A stretch of DNA of 64,000 bases from Maridesulfovibrio sp. GTDB taxonomy: Bacteria > Desulfobacterota > Desulfovibrionia > Desulfovibrionales > Desulfovibrionaceae. Shown here in pieces: positions 36,580 to 48,800 of this stretch. The notes under the pieces are model-generated. The model was not told the DNA's origin. It made no database searches and saw only the letters and a program-made list of their open reading frames with translations. The stretch spans positions 1,619,501 through 1,683,500 of the forward strand of contig NZ_OY781616.1 of assembly GCF_963677005.1 (NCBI RefSeq), written 5' to 3'. Position numbers and translations under genes: made by a program. Within the stretch, counting starts at the first letter, position 1. Each line of letters starts with the position of its first letter.

Positions 36580-38873
36580 TATTTCGCCCTGCCCTGCTGC
36601 TGAGAAGAAGCTCTGGACATCTGCTTGAGAATCTCGTCACGCGAACCGTCAGCGACAATCCGTCCCTGATCAACCACTATAATCCGATCCACAATCTGCA
36701 GAATCTGGGGCCGATGGGTGACGATGAACATTGTCTTGCCGTCCATGGAATTTCTTATGCGTTCGATAAGCAGCTTTTCCTGTGTTGAATCCATGGAACT
36801 GGTCGGCTCATCCATAAGCATCAACGGCGGATTACCGATAAGAGCCCGGGCGATTGCCACAGCCTGTCTCTGTCCGCGTGAAAGGTTTTTACCTCCCTCC
36901 AGAATCTGCATCTTGAGCCCCAGCGGGTGCTGGGAAACAAATCTGCCCACACCTGAAATAGTCAATGCGTTCTGCAGGGTTTCCTGAGTTACCGTACGGG
37001 CTCCCATAAGCAGATTGAATTCCAGTGTTCCGTGAAAAAGGACCGGAGACTGCGGAACGACACCCATAAACTCCCTTATCTTCTCCACGTTTAGAAAAGA
37101 CATGTTGTGTCCATCCAGCATGACTATGCCTTCGGTGGGATCGGACAGGCCGGCCAACAACTTGATAAGGGTGCTCTTCCCGCTGCCCATGGGACCGATG
37201 ATCCCTACCTTCTCACCGGGCTGCACTTTGAAGGAAGCATTCTCAAGGGCATAGGGAGATTCGGGATGATACCGAAAAGAAACGCTGTCAAATTCGACTC
37301 CGCCATGCAGTTGCTGCACCTTGAACTGCTTGGATTCACAGTTTTCCTTATCAAGGCTGAGCAGTTCCTTGAGATCCTTGTAGGACCGTCTGGCGAAAAG
37401 ATATGTGGTAATCAGATTTGCCGTGCTGGCAGTTACGGCAATGCAACGGCTGGAAAGAACCATGGTCGTCAGCAATCCCCCACTGCTCATTCCCCCGCTT
37501 TTGATCAGAAAAAAGGCCACGATAAGCAGTCCGGCCGAATTAAGCTGTCCCAGCAGACCGGTCGTCATGGAACATCTGGCCTGTGCAAGCCTGTACTTTG
37601 AAGACATCTCCCCGGCTTTTTCCACCTCGGTGGACCAGCGGGAAACAAACAGCCGCGCCGCATTGGTGGTCTTGATGGATTCCACTCCCTGAAAGACCTC
37701 GTTCAGAAAAGATGTCTTGCGGGACTGGAGCCTGCTCTGAGCCGAAACATTGTGATCTATGAAAAAACCGTAGACGGCGGACACCACCAGAACAAGAAAG
37801 GACACTGTCGCCGGGACGATTACAAGGACACCGCTGTTGAGGTAAATCACCAGCAGGAAAAAAAACAGAAAGGAAAAATCTATGGACCCTATAACCAACT
37901 GGGTGGTGAAGAGCGACTTGATCCGCGAAAACTCCTGCATGGCATGAGTCAGATGTCCGGCAGAGGAAGGTAGCCGTGAAAAAGTCGTGTCCAGTATCTT
38001 TGCCAGCAATTGGGGTTCCGCCTCCCGCTCTACACGCAGGGCGGCCTTTTCCACTAGAGCTGTGCGTACGTTTTTCAGTATATAATCGAAAAAAAGTACA
38101 AAAACAGCTCCGGTTATAAGTACCCTCAGAGAATTTTCAGCCAGATTCGGCAGGATACGGTCATAAAAAATACCCATCAGCAGCGGGACAACCAGCGTAA
38201 AACAATGGACTATAATAGTAGCCAGCACAACCTGAGAATAAATCGGCCACATCCGTCCGACCTGCCCGGTAAACCATTGCAGGCTTAAAAAAGGGACTCT
38301 ATCGGTTTCGAACTCCTGCTGCATCGTACAGGACCAGTTATTGAACTGCCCAAGCCCGGAAATTTTATTTTTTACAACCTCCTGATGTCCGTTCCAGACA
38401 GAAAGACTCCTGCCGACCTTTTCTTCAATAACCGCGAAACTGCCATCCTGATACTGAACAATCATCGGCAGGCTGTCGGCTCTTACTTTTGGCGGGAGTT
38501 CCCCTGTTTCCGCAACAAGTCCCATATTATCGCCCTGCAGGCGCAGATACTCGGACAGAGGTGAGGTATTGCCCAACTGCAACGAATTTTCCGTTACAAC
38601 TATTCCAAAGCTGTCTGCCACCTTTTTAAGGCAGGCCGTAATGGCTACCCCTCTTTCTTCAGTCCGGCCGGGCTCGAATATACCGGAGGGCTCAACAGCG
38701 GCAGCAGACACCGGACCATTCTCCCCGCCATTATCATGATTCCCGCCAACAGGCTGAACGCGACCGAAATTATTCCTTTCCGGTGCGGCGTCTTCTCCGG
38801 CAACCATGGCTTCGCGGTCCTGTCCAAAGGTTTTCTCTTCATTCGAAACCGATAAATCAGTATTATCCGGCAT
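36579..38873 (-). CDS. Type I secretion ABC exporter with degenerate C39-like domain
   Basis: 764 aa from ATG 38873, placed 1 bp after the MotB-like stop with AGGA upstream; an earlier in-frame ATG would overlap that gene. Acidic N-terminal extension, then a C39-like domain without catalytic Cys (ITACLKKVADSFGIVVTENSL), six membrane segments and an ATPase: Walker A GPMGSGKSTL, Q-loop VPQSPVLF, signature LSRGQRQAVAIARAL, Walker B LMLMDEPTSSMD, H-loop VTHRP. LapB-like exporters of large repeat adhesins have the same make-up. Energises export of the 3105-aa protein. Confidence 0.93.
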   Translation of the reverse strand: MPDNTDLSVSNEEKTFGQDREAMVAGEDAAPERNNFGRVQPVGGNHDNGGENGPVSAAAVEPSGIFEPGRTEERGVAITACLKKVADSFGIVVTENSLQLGNTSPLSEYLRLQGDNMGLVAETGELPPKVRADSLPMIVQYQDGSFAVIEEKVGRSLSVWNGHQEVVKNKISGLGQFNNWSCTMQQEFETDRVPFLSLQWFTGQVGRMWPIYSQVVLATIIVHCFTLVVPLLMGIFYDRILPNLAENSLRVLITGAVFVLFFDYILKNVRTALVEKAALRVEREAEPQLLAKILDTTFSRLPSSAGHLTHAMQEFSRIKSLFTTQLVIGSIDFSFLFFFLLVIYLNSGVLVIVPATVSFLVLVVSAVYGFFIDHNVSAQSRLQSRKTSFLNEVFQGVESIKTTNAARLFVSRWSTEVEKAGEMSSKYRLAQARCSMTTGLLGQLNSAGLLIVAFFLIKSGGMSSGGLLTTMVLSSRCIAVTASTANLITTYLFARRSYKDLKELLSLDKENCESKQFKVQQLHGGVEFDSVSFRYHPESPYALENASFKVQPGEKVGIIGPMGSGKSTLIKLLAGLSDPTEGIVMLDGHNMSFLNVEKIREFMGVVPQSPVLFHGTLEFNLLMGARTVTQETLQNALTISGVGRFVSQHPLGLKMQILEGGKNLSRGQRQAVAIARALIGNPPLMLMDEPTSSMDSTQEKLLIERIRNSMDGKTMFIVTHRPQILQIVDRIIVVDQGRIVADGSRDEILKQMSRASSQQQGRAK

Positions 38874-38874
38874 A

Positions 38875-39759
38875 CTATTTTTTCCTGCCGCCAAGACTGA
38901 TAACGACCTGGTTTGTTCCGGGCACACCGTCACTAAGCGCCTTGAACCGGATAAGATTCTTGGGAATGCCGCCTTCCGTATTTATCACCCGGATCAAGCC
39001 GTAAAGCCGCTTGAACGAAACGGAATTCGACATGCTGGAAGAGACCCCTGCGTGATTGAGTGTAGCCGTAAGCTGCAATCCGCTCTGCCGGATGGCCGCC
39101 TCGTTGAGTTCAATCCAGTCCAGAAGCTCTTTTCTGGTCTCATCTTCAAGGGTGCTCGTGAGCTGATTGAAAAGAACAATTACCCTGTTCTTGTTGTTGA
39201 TACCCTTAACCAGTTTAGTGACAAACGGAGCCGGTTCGAAGGTTTCCTTTGTCTTGATTTTCTTATCAACGGCACCTTCGGCCTCCAGACGCTTAATCTT
39301 GGCCAGCGCCTGCTTCAGTTGCTCAGCCACTCCGGGATCGTAATTCTTCTTGAGTTCATCCAGTTCACGTCTGGCTTTACGGGCCTTATTCTCGGCCACG
39401 GCCACACGCATGGTCAGATCCTTTTTCTCCCGGCGCAATTTGTCCAGATCTTCTTCATTCACAACCTGCGCCGGAGCAATATCCTCACTGCTCAGTTCGG
39501 CACTGCTGCTCATTGCCTGCTGCAACCTATCCATGGAAGAAGGAGGCTCCAGAAAAGACAAATCCTGAGAAGCCGCAACCTTTGTTTCAACCTGTTCTGT
39601 TGAAGACGCTGCCCCGGGAGTAACTTCCTTCAAAGCTACTATGTAAGAAAGTGTACCGGTAACCAGCACCATGAGAAGTGTGAAAAAAACCATCATCATA
39701 AGTACGGTCGACAACGCATCGACAAACCCCGGCCACGGCGGCCCACTATCAGCAGACAT
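38875..39759 (-). CDS. MotB/OmpA-like protein of the adhesin operon
   Basis: 294 aa. One N-terminal membrane segment with an acidic residue in the MotB position (WPGFVDALSTVLMMMVFFTLL, Asp14), a coiled coil (about 85-165) and a degenerate OmpA-like C-terminal domain that lacks the usual NxxLSxxRA motif. Partner of the MotA/ExbB-like protein at the head of the operon. Together they should form a proton-driven stator-like complex. Adhesin secretion operons with such a pair are known; the job is unclear and may be adhesin release or cell-wall coupling. Lies 48 bp after the adhesin gene. Confidence 0.8.
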   Translation of the reverse strand: MSADSGPPWPGFVDALSTVLMMMVFFTLLMVLVTGTLSYIVALKEVTPGAASSTEQVETKVAASQDLSFLEPPSSMDRLQQAMSSSAELSSEDIAPAQVVNEEDLDKLRREKKDLTMRVAVAENKARKARRELDELKKNYDPGVAEQLKQALAKIKRLEAEGAVDKKIKTKETFEPAPFVTKLVKGINNKNRVIVLFNQLTSTLEDETRKELLDWIELNEAAIRQSGLQLTATLNHAGVSSSMSNSVSFKRLYGLIRVINTEGGIPKNLIRFKALSDGVPGTNQVVISLGGRKK

Positions 39760-39807
39760 ATCTATTTACCTTATATTTTATGAAATATTTCAACAAACTA
39801 ACTATTC

Positions 39808-42800
39808 TTATGCAATACCGTCAATATGGTCAGTATGAACGGTAACTTCAAGATGCACATCATCAGTTGTGATTGCATCGGACCCGCCTGAATCTCCTCC
39901 TGAATCACCATCTGAATCACTGCCGGAATCAGCAGACTCAGTTCCGGAATCCGTTCCCCCGCCATCGCCGCCGGAATCCAGCACACCGTCAAGCAGGGTA
40001 AAGTCGTAGGTGGATTCACTCTGAGCGGTTATGACATCCCCGGAACTGTCCAGTCCTTCCAGCTGCAGGGTGTAGTGTCCGTCCTGCAACTCGGAAAGGA
40101 AATCCATGGTCCATGTATTGTCCGCGCTGACGGAGGCAGTTCCTTCTATGGTAACATCCGTCGTACCGTCGTTGTCATAGTCTCCGGTCAGGGTGACATT
40201 AATGGTGGCGACATCGGCATCAGAGTCGCTATCAGTGAAAGTATAAGAAGGGTCCGAACTGTCCTCGGATGAGGCGGAAACCGTATCCGGCGTTACTGAA
40301 TTGCCGTCAAAATCGATATAAGTTGTTTCCGACTCGTTTCCGGCACTGTCGATGATCGTAATACCCACATAATCATAGTTACCGATCGTGGATGAACTGA
40401 CGTATTTCCCGAAAGAACCGTCAGAATCTATATCAACATATGATTCCGAGGATGAAGCACCGTCATCGGTATAGTAGACAACTTCACATTTATAATCGCT
40501 TGAGGAAAAACTGACATCGTCTCCGAAATAATCGCCGGTTATGAACACACCGCTGGACCCAAGTGACTGCGTGCTAAGTTCAGGAGAGTGATCAAGCAGC
40601 CCGGCTGAATCGTTATCAATCACAAAATCGGTTGTGCTGGTGTGGGAATTCCCGGCCAGATCGGTAGCGGTTACCGTTGCCGTATAGTCTCCGCTGGCCA
40701 GGTCATGTCCGGCTGAACCGAACGTAACCTCCCAGGTTCCGTCATCATGAAGTGTTATATGGTCCGACCCGAAAGTCTGCGACACTCCGGTATCGGTATT
40801 GGTCAGGGTAACGTGATAATCGGCTATGTCGGTGCTGAAATCACCGTCTTCCTGTCCGGCACCGAGCTCCTGTATAGTACCTGAAAGGGTAATCAGGTCT
40901 CCGCTGGTGAGATTGTCGGAATCGGAAAAACCGTGATCCGAACCACTGTCCAGAGCAATATCGGTGACCGGCTTTACGGTGTCCACAACCATATCGAACG
41001 TGTAATCCTGGGTCGCATCATAGTTGTGCGCCTGGTCACGGTACTGGATGGTGATATCCGAATACTCGCCGTCAAACTTGTACACACCGGAATCAAGACT
41101 GAAGGTTACGTATCCGTCCCCGTCTGTATCGTATACCCAGCCTGTTTCAAAATCCGTATCACTACCGTCCACATTGTATCCGTCTATATTCAGGATTCTG
41201 GCCGCTGTGCCCGGCTCGACCTGAATGGTTATGTCGGCGGTATTGCTGTTGGTGTAGTATGTTTCACCGGTTCCCTTTGTTCCTGAGGTAATGCTAGGGT
41301 CGGACTGAAAATCAGGGGCATCGGTATCGATTGTAAAAACTAAATCATCGGCCACCTGAACATTCCCGGCTCTATCCACAGTGACCAGTGTATAGGTATG
41401 TTCGCCGTCAGTAGTGAAGGTGGGGGTATAAGTTGCCGTGGAACTGCTGTTGAATGTTCCTGTGGCCACAGGGTCTGACTCGCCGTCGATGTACAGCAGC
41501 CAGACGGAATCGCTGTCGCCGTAAAGGGTGAAAGTTGGAGTTGTATCCGGCGTATAGTTGCCTTCGTAATCATCATTAAGGACAATCTCGGCCGTCCTGG
41601 TTGCATTGGCATCCACATACACACTCAATGAATCAGCCTGCAACTCATTCCCGGCGGTATCGGTACAGGTTACCTGAAAAGTATATAAACCATCCGAAAG
41701 AGTGCCTGTGTCATAAGTCCAGGTCCCGTCTGCATTGGTAACAGTAAATACGTCTGTGGTGGTTATCAGCTCTCCGTCCTTGTAAATCTCAATCTGTACA
41801 AGAGAACCCGTGTCTGCCGTTCCGCTAAGCGGAAATGAATTCTCGCTGGTATAGCCGTCAACGATAGTCGAGATGAAATCGGCAGGCAGGTGGCTGCGCA
41901 AGGCATTGCCGGCAACTGTTCCATCGGCCTGAAGAATGGCACCATCAGCATTTACACTCACCGCCGTGTCATAAGCATCCGGCAGATCAATTGTCGGCTT
42001 GCTGAACCCGGTATCTATGACAAGGGTCTCTTCCGAGCTGGACGCCTCATTACCTGCGAGATCGGTTGTTGTAACCTGAATTGCATATTCACCGTCAGAC
42101 AGTTCGGAAAGCGTATAGGTATAGGACCACGTGTCTCCGTCTTTGGTCAGGTTTTCGGGGGCAATGGTTATTGTAGTAACATTGTTGTAGATGTCCGTTG
42201 CCGTTATTACTACGGTTGCCCCTTCATCAACGACCCCGGTAATGGTGGGAGCAGATGTGGTCCAGTCCGTTGCGGTATTGTTGGAATCCTCGGCAATCCA
42301 ATCGTTATCGACCCCGGTATCTTCAACCAGTTCGAGAGTCGGCGTAATGGTCTGCGTATCAACCACAAGCGTCAACAGCTCGTCGGAAGTATACCCGGCA
42401 TCGTCGGAATATACACTGGTGGCGTAATAATAATAGCTGCCGTCCGCCAATGTTCCGTCAAGCTCATAAGTCCAGACACCGTTGGCTCCGGCCTCCACTG
42501 TGTCCAGCAGTTCTCCGCCGGTCCGGTCGGTATCTCCCTCCGTGGTCTTGTATATTTTAACGTTGCAGTATGACTCAGCTATGCCGGTAAGGGTAAGCCC
42601 GGAGTTATGATTGGTGACAGCGTCAGTGCCGATATTTGAATCATCGGCACTGGAAAGATTGATAGTCGGCGGAACAGGAGTTTCGCCGGTAATCTGAAAT
42701 TGAGCGGAACCTTCAGCCTCGTTACCGGCTTCATCCGTGCTTGTAATCGAAACATTGTAAGAACCGTCATTGAGAGCGTCTCCGGGTTCAACCTGATAGG

Positions 42801-45800
42801 ACCATTTACCATCGGCATCGGTAGTTGTGGTGAAGAACAGCACATCACCCTCAACGCCTATTTCACTGATGGAGATGGTCAGTGTACTGTTGGCTTCAGC
42901 CTCCCCCTCAAAGAAAGGCGTGTTATCGGTCGTTCGCGTAGTGGTCTCTATGGTGTTGTCCACTCCCCCATCTGAAAGCACGAAAGTAGGAGTCTGGGGA
43001 GGCGTGGTATCAAGATCGATAATAATGTACTTGACCTGCCTGTTACCGGCCTCGTCTTCGGAAACCACAGTAACTTTGTAGTACCCGTCTTCGCCGAGAT
43101 CGGTAGGAGTATACTCCCATGTGGAATCATCATCCGCGAGGACCAGTTCGGTAACATAACTGTCCCCGAGAGCCGCTGCAGCCGCTTCCTCACCTGTGGA
43201 GTAGCGTTCACTTATGTAAATTCTCAGTTTACTGCCCGCTTCGGCAGTACCGGTCAGCAAGGGCCGTGTTTCGTAGGTCAGTCCGTCACTGTCACTCACG
43301 CCGGAATCGTAATCGGAGTCTATGGATATTGTCAGATCATCTGCGGAATACTCTGGGTCTATGGTTACCACCTGGGTGGTTTCACTGGTATTTCCGGCAC
43401 TGTCGGTGGAAACGAAACGATAGGTATAGGTTCCTTCTGCAAGGCCGCTTAAAGAAACCGTAAGTATGCCGTCACCGGTATTATCACCGATAGCGACTGA
43501 TAAATCCGCCTGAAGAACACCGTCAACATAGACATCAAGGCTGGTATGCGCCTCCGTGGTAACAGTAAAAACAGGCGAAGTATCACTGGTAACGTAATCG
43601 CTGTCGGTCCCGAAGAATTCCCCCTTGGTATCCTCATCCATGGAAATTGTCGGAACCATGGGATCGGTATCAATTCTGATGCTCTGGGTGATTGTAGCCT
43701 CATTATCGGCAGCATCGGTGATAACAGCTGTGAAGACATAATCTCCGTCTTCATCCAGAATTCCATCAGGTACGGTTACAGACCAATTGCCGTCATCGTC
43801 CGCTGTAACGGTGCCCACGGCCTTGGACTCATCGCCAACCATCACCGAGACCACCAGAGTAGCATTTGCCTCGGTTGTCCCGGTAAGGGTCGGGGTCATG
43901 TCGTTGGTAGTAAAATCTCCCTTGTAGCCGGAATCGGATTCATCGGCCAGCAGGATAACTCCTGCAGGGGAAACTTCGGAATCAACTTCAAGTATCTGGG
44001 TAAAAGTTGTTACGTTCCCGGCCTGGTCTACGGCCTCAACCTTAATCGTATTATCGCCGTCATTGATACCGCTGTCGATATCAAGCCCGGAGAGGTCGAA
44101 AGTCCATTCCCCGTTTTCGCCAACGGTTATATATCCGTCTGTACCGGTCGCATCGTTAGTGACACTGACTTCCATGTCATTAACGTAAACAAAAAGGTGG
44201 ACCCCGGCCTCGGCCGTTCCTGAAAGCACCAGCCCTTCGGCAACTTTCTCGTCATTGGTCAGCCAGTCATTATCAGTGCCGGAATCAGAATCGTCTGCAA
44301 GTTCGACAGTCAACGCAGGCGATTCATTATCGATCACTACGACTACCTCTTCGCTGACTTCGTTCCCGGAAGCATCGGTAATCACGGTGTTACCGGCCGT
44401 ATCGGTAAAAACGGCCTTGAACGTGTATGTTCCGTCTTCAAGCGAGTCCGCTACCGGCACAGCCCAGGAATTATCTCCGCTTGGAGAGTCCACGTTGTAG
44501 TAGCTTTTAATCAGATTCCCTTCGCTGTCGTAAATGGAGATGGTCGCGGTAAGATTTTCTCCGGCAGTCCAACTGAATCCCGGATTGCGGGTCTGGGTAT
44601 TGTGGTCGTCCAGTTCGAAACCGGTGTCGTTGTCCACATCCTGGATCATATCGAAGCCGACCGGATCAATGCTGGTATCCACTGTAAAACTGTAGGATGT
44701 ATCAGTTGCCACGTTACCGGCATAGTCGGTTGCGGTAACTTCCACCGTGTACACGCCCTCGCCCAGTTCGGACTCGGTCACCGGATAATCCCAACTGCCG
44801 TCCGCCCCGGCAACGACCGTTCCTGTGGACGCAACGTTCTCACCATTCAGGATAGTCACAACAACAGAGGAATAGGCTTCAGCATAGCCGACAATATGAG
44901 GCTCTGTTTCGCTGGTGATGTTGTCATCCAGAGAGCCGGAATTGGAAGTATCCGCCAGCTTCACACCGGAAATATTCTCGGCGAAAGTATCAAGCTCAAA
45001 ACTGTATGTAGCCTCATCGGAGACATTACCGGCCTCGTCGACTGCCACGACGGTGATTGTTTTCGTCCCATCGTCGCTCTTGTCGGAGGCAAAGTCCTCT
45101 GGATCAAACGAATAGCTGCCGCTGGCATCGACCACCACGGTTTTCACGGAAACCCCGTTGATCTTGATATTAAGGCTGGTGCCTTCCTCAAGATTGGAAA
45201 TCGTGAACTCCGGATTGACTTTATTGGTATACACAGTGCCGTCATGCACCGGATACTCTGCAGCGTCGTCGAGTGTTATTGTAGGGGTTGAGGGCTTGAT
45301 GCTGTCCACTTCCACCGGCAGAATAGAGGACGAAGCGGACTCGGTTCCAGCCAGATCCACATATCGCACGTAAAATTCGTGGGTTCCCTGTCCCACATCA
45401 TCTCTTGCCACGGTTATGGTCCAGGATGTGTCATCTTCGCCGACTACGACCGAGCCGACAGGATCATCGGTTCCCACAACGTACAGATAGACTGTGGACC
45501 CTTTTTCTACTCCGGACGATTCCACGGCACCCGTAAAGGTAAGATTTTCGGAACTCGTAATGTTGTCCGAATCCGTTCCCACACTGAAAGAGCCGTCCGT
45601 ATAAGACGTATCCGACCCGGTTGTAAGGTCTATGTCACCGGGGGTATTCGTGGTGCGGTCAATGGTAACATCCACGCTTGCGGTGGTTTTGCTGTTACCG
45701 GCCACATCGCTGGTAACCGCATAAAATTCGTAATCTCCGTCCGCGGAAATAAATGAATTCGCCACCGTGTATTCCCAGTCGGCAGCGGATGCGACAAAAG

Positions 45801-48800
45801 ACCCTACTATCGTATCGTGCCCTTCGGAATCCACCACATGGACTGTAACCGTATCCCCGATATCGGAGGATCCTTCGAAAACCAGTTCAGTCGCTTTGGT
45901 GATCCCGTCATTGGTAATCCGGCCGGTATCGGAACTGTCCTCACCAGAAGTAAGTACAAATGTCGGATCGGAAATCGAGCGATCTATGGTTACGGGCAGC
46001 GCGTCCAGAACCGTCTGGTTTCCGGCGTTGTCTTCCACCACGGCTGTATAGGAATGCGAACCTTCGGTGATGTAATCGGATGCGTCTGTCGATCCTTCAT
46101 CACCAATGGAGAATTCCCATTTGTATCCGTCAGTCTCGTTTCCGCTGACTGTTGCCTCGCCGATCTCGACCCCGTTATCGTAAACGGTTACCTTGACCGC
46201 GTTCGCACCTTCCTCAAGAGTTCCGCTGATCAGAATTTCCCTGGCATTGGTTATTTCATCATCGGCATATGTCCCGAGATCATCCGATGCATCCAGGTCT
46301 ATGGCTCCGGCCACAGGATCGGAATCATCCAGAGTCATGGTGTAGGTGGTGTATTTGCTGTTGCCGGCCATATCTGTAGAAACAGCCACAAACGTAAGTT
46401 CTGTTGTTGTGCCGGCGTATGCAGATGCGTCAAAAGAGACCAGAGGCCAGTCGCCGGAATCGTCCACCACGGAATCGACCAGTATCCCGGACCCGACACT
46501 GACCTCTCCAGAAACAATCTCCACTGCTCCGTCCGCAGATGAATCAAGCAGATAGACGGATATGGTTGAATCCGTATCACCGGATATCTTAAAGCTGATT
46601 TCCTTGCTGGAATCGCCGTCAGGATAAGCGGTGTAATCGTCACTTTCCGTGCCCGCAGGTCCGCCTGCGGAATCGAATCCCGGAGCTAAATCGATAGTAG
46701 GCGCGTCAATAGTCTGGTCGGAACGGATTTCGAAAGTTTTGGAATCAAGGCTGGTATTCCCGGCAAGGTCTTCAACAGTAGCAACAAAAGTATATGTCTC
46801 ACCATCGGTGAGATTGCCGTAATCGTAGGACCAGCTGTAGGTTCCGTCACCGTTGTCGGTTATGGAAACATCACCAAGCGCACCGTTATCGGCAAGGCTG
46901 TTTGCAATGACGGTTCTGTTTCCATCAGAGTCCACCTGATAGAGAACCAGTACAACCTCTGAACTGCTCTCGGTTATTTTGCCTGTAAGCACGGCAGAGT
47001 CATTGCGTACGGTGGCAATATCCTTATCCAGATTGGTATCGAGCGTTCCAAGCAGCTGATCTTCACCGGAAGAAGGAAGCCCTATGGTGGGCCGGTCAGG
47101 GTCTGTATGGTCAACGGTAACAGTCAGGGTTTCGTCGGCAGCGTTATCTGCTGCGTCGCAGACTTCGGCACGAAAAGTAAGCTCTTCCGAACCGGATGTG
47201 CCATAGGAGGAAACATCATAAGTGTAAGTCCAGTTTCCAAGGCCGTCCGTGGTTATTTCTCCATCCGATATCTGTTTCTCGGTACCGTCACCGACAGTAA
47301 GATAAATATTTATGGGCGCACCGACCTCGGCCGTGCCTTTCAGGGTAACCGTATTTGAACTGGTAATGTCGTCCTCATCGGTTCCCCCTAAATCCGGGCT
47401 GCTGGTAGTAGAGTCCGATCCGGAATCAAGGTCTATTGTCGGTTCAACCTCCGGAGGGGTGCGGTCGATAACAACATCGAGCGAGGCGTGTATGTTCCGG
47501 CCTTCCACGTTTCCGGCGTAGTCGGTGAGCTCTGCCACGAACCGGTAGGTGCCGTCGTCGCTTATCACACCTTCGGCAACAGTATACACCCAGTTTCCCG
47601 AACTGTCCTTGGCAGCATCTCCCACATAAGTATATGTGCCGTCCTCTATCAGGTAGATGCTGACCTTTGCGGTATCATCACTCGCACCGACAACAGTGAG
47701 GTCAATTGTCTCCTTGTTGGTAAGGTTATCACTGTTCGTGCCACCGGCATCTTCATCGTAAGAGTCGGAACCGGCCACTAGATCAAGCCCGGTAGAACTC
47801 GGGTCGGTGGTTTTCAGCGTAACCCCGCTCAGATAAGTGGCCCCGCTGGATACGTTGCCCGCAAGGTCCTCGGCAGTAAGCTTGAATGTATATTCACCGT
47901 CGGTAAGAGCCTGCTCCTCGGTCAGGGTATAGCCCCATGATCCGTCACTACCCACGGAGACAGTGGCAAGTTCTGTATAGTTTACTCCATCGGTGGAGTA
48001 CGAAATGGTTACCCGGCTGTCTGGGTCGCCACCAGTACCTTCAAGGGAAAGCGTGCTGTCATTGGTGTAAATTCCGGCAATGGTCCCTACCTTGGTATCG
48101 GACTGAGAGGTAAGCTGCATGGTCGGCACACCGGGCGCAGTGGCATCGACTTCAACGCTGAGAACTACCGAATCCTCGGAAACTGTTTCACCGATGGAGG
48201 CAACGGCATAAATCTCGTAATCTCCGTCATTAAGTCCTGCGATGGTAACAGAGTAATCACCGTTCTCATCTGCAACTATAGTGTCCTTAAGCTCATCATT
48301 GACGTAAATTTTTACGGTTGCACCACCATCAGTTTCACCTTCAAAAGTCGGATTCTGCGAACTGATAATACCATCATCATCAGAATAACCGTTATCTTCG
48401 CCTTCAGCCAGATGGATGGTCGGTCTGCTTACGGTATCCGGATCAGGACTGTCTTCATCCGAAGCGTTGTCGCTGTCCGAGGTTTCTTCCGGAGTCTCCT
48501 CCTGAGTCTCCTCTTCCGGTATATCTTCGGTAGTATCTTCCTGTTTCTCCTCGGAATCAGGGTTGTCAGTAGTCTCCTGTTTTTGGGCGGAACTGGGTTT
48601 TACTGTGCTGGAAAATGTTTCTTCGCTGGTAGCGGAAGAACTGCTGCTTTTAATAAGCGCAGTCTGAGTTGAAATTATGGCTCTGCTGGAATCGACAGAA
48701 AGCTGGGCGGAAGCAGAGGTAAGGCTGCTGATGCCAAGCTCAGGCTTTGAACTTCCGGAAGGATTCAGGCCGTCTCCGTCAAAAGAATTACCGGTGGTTG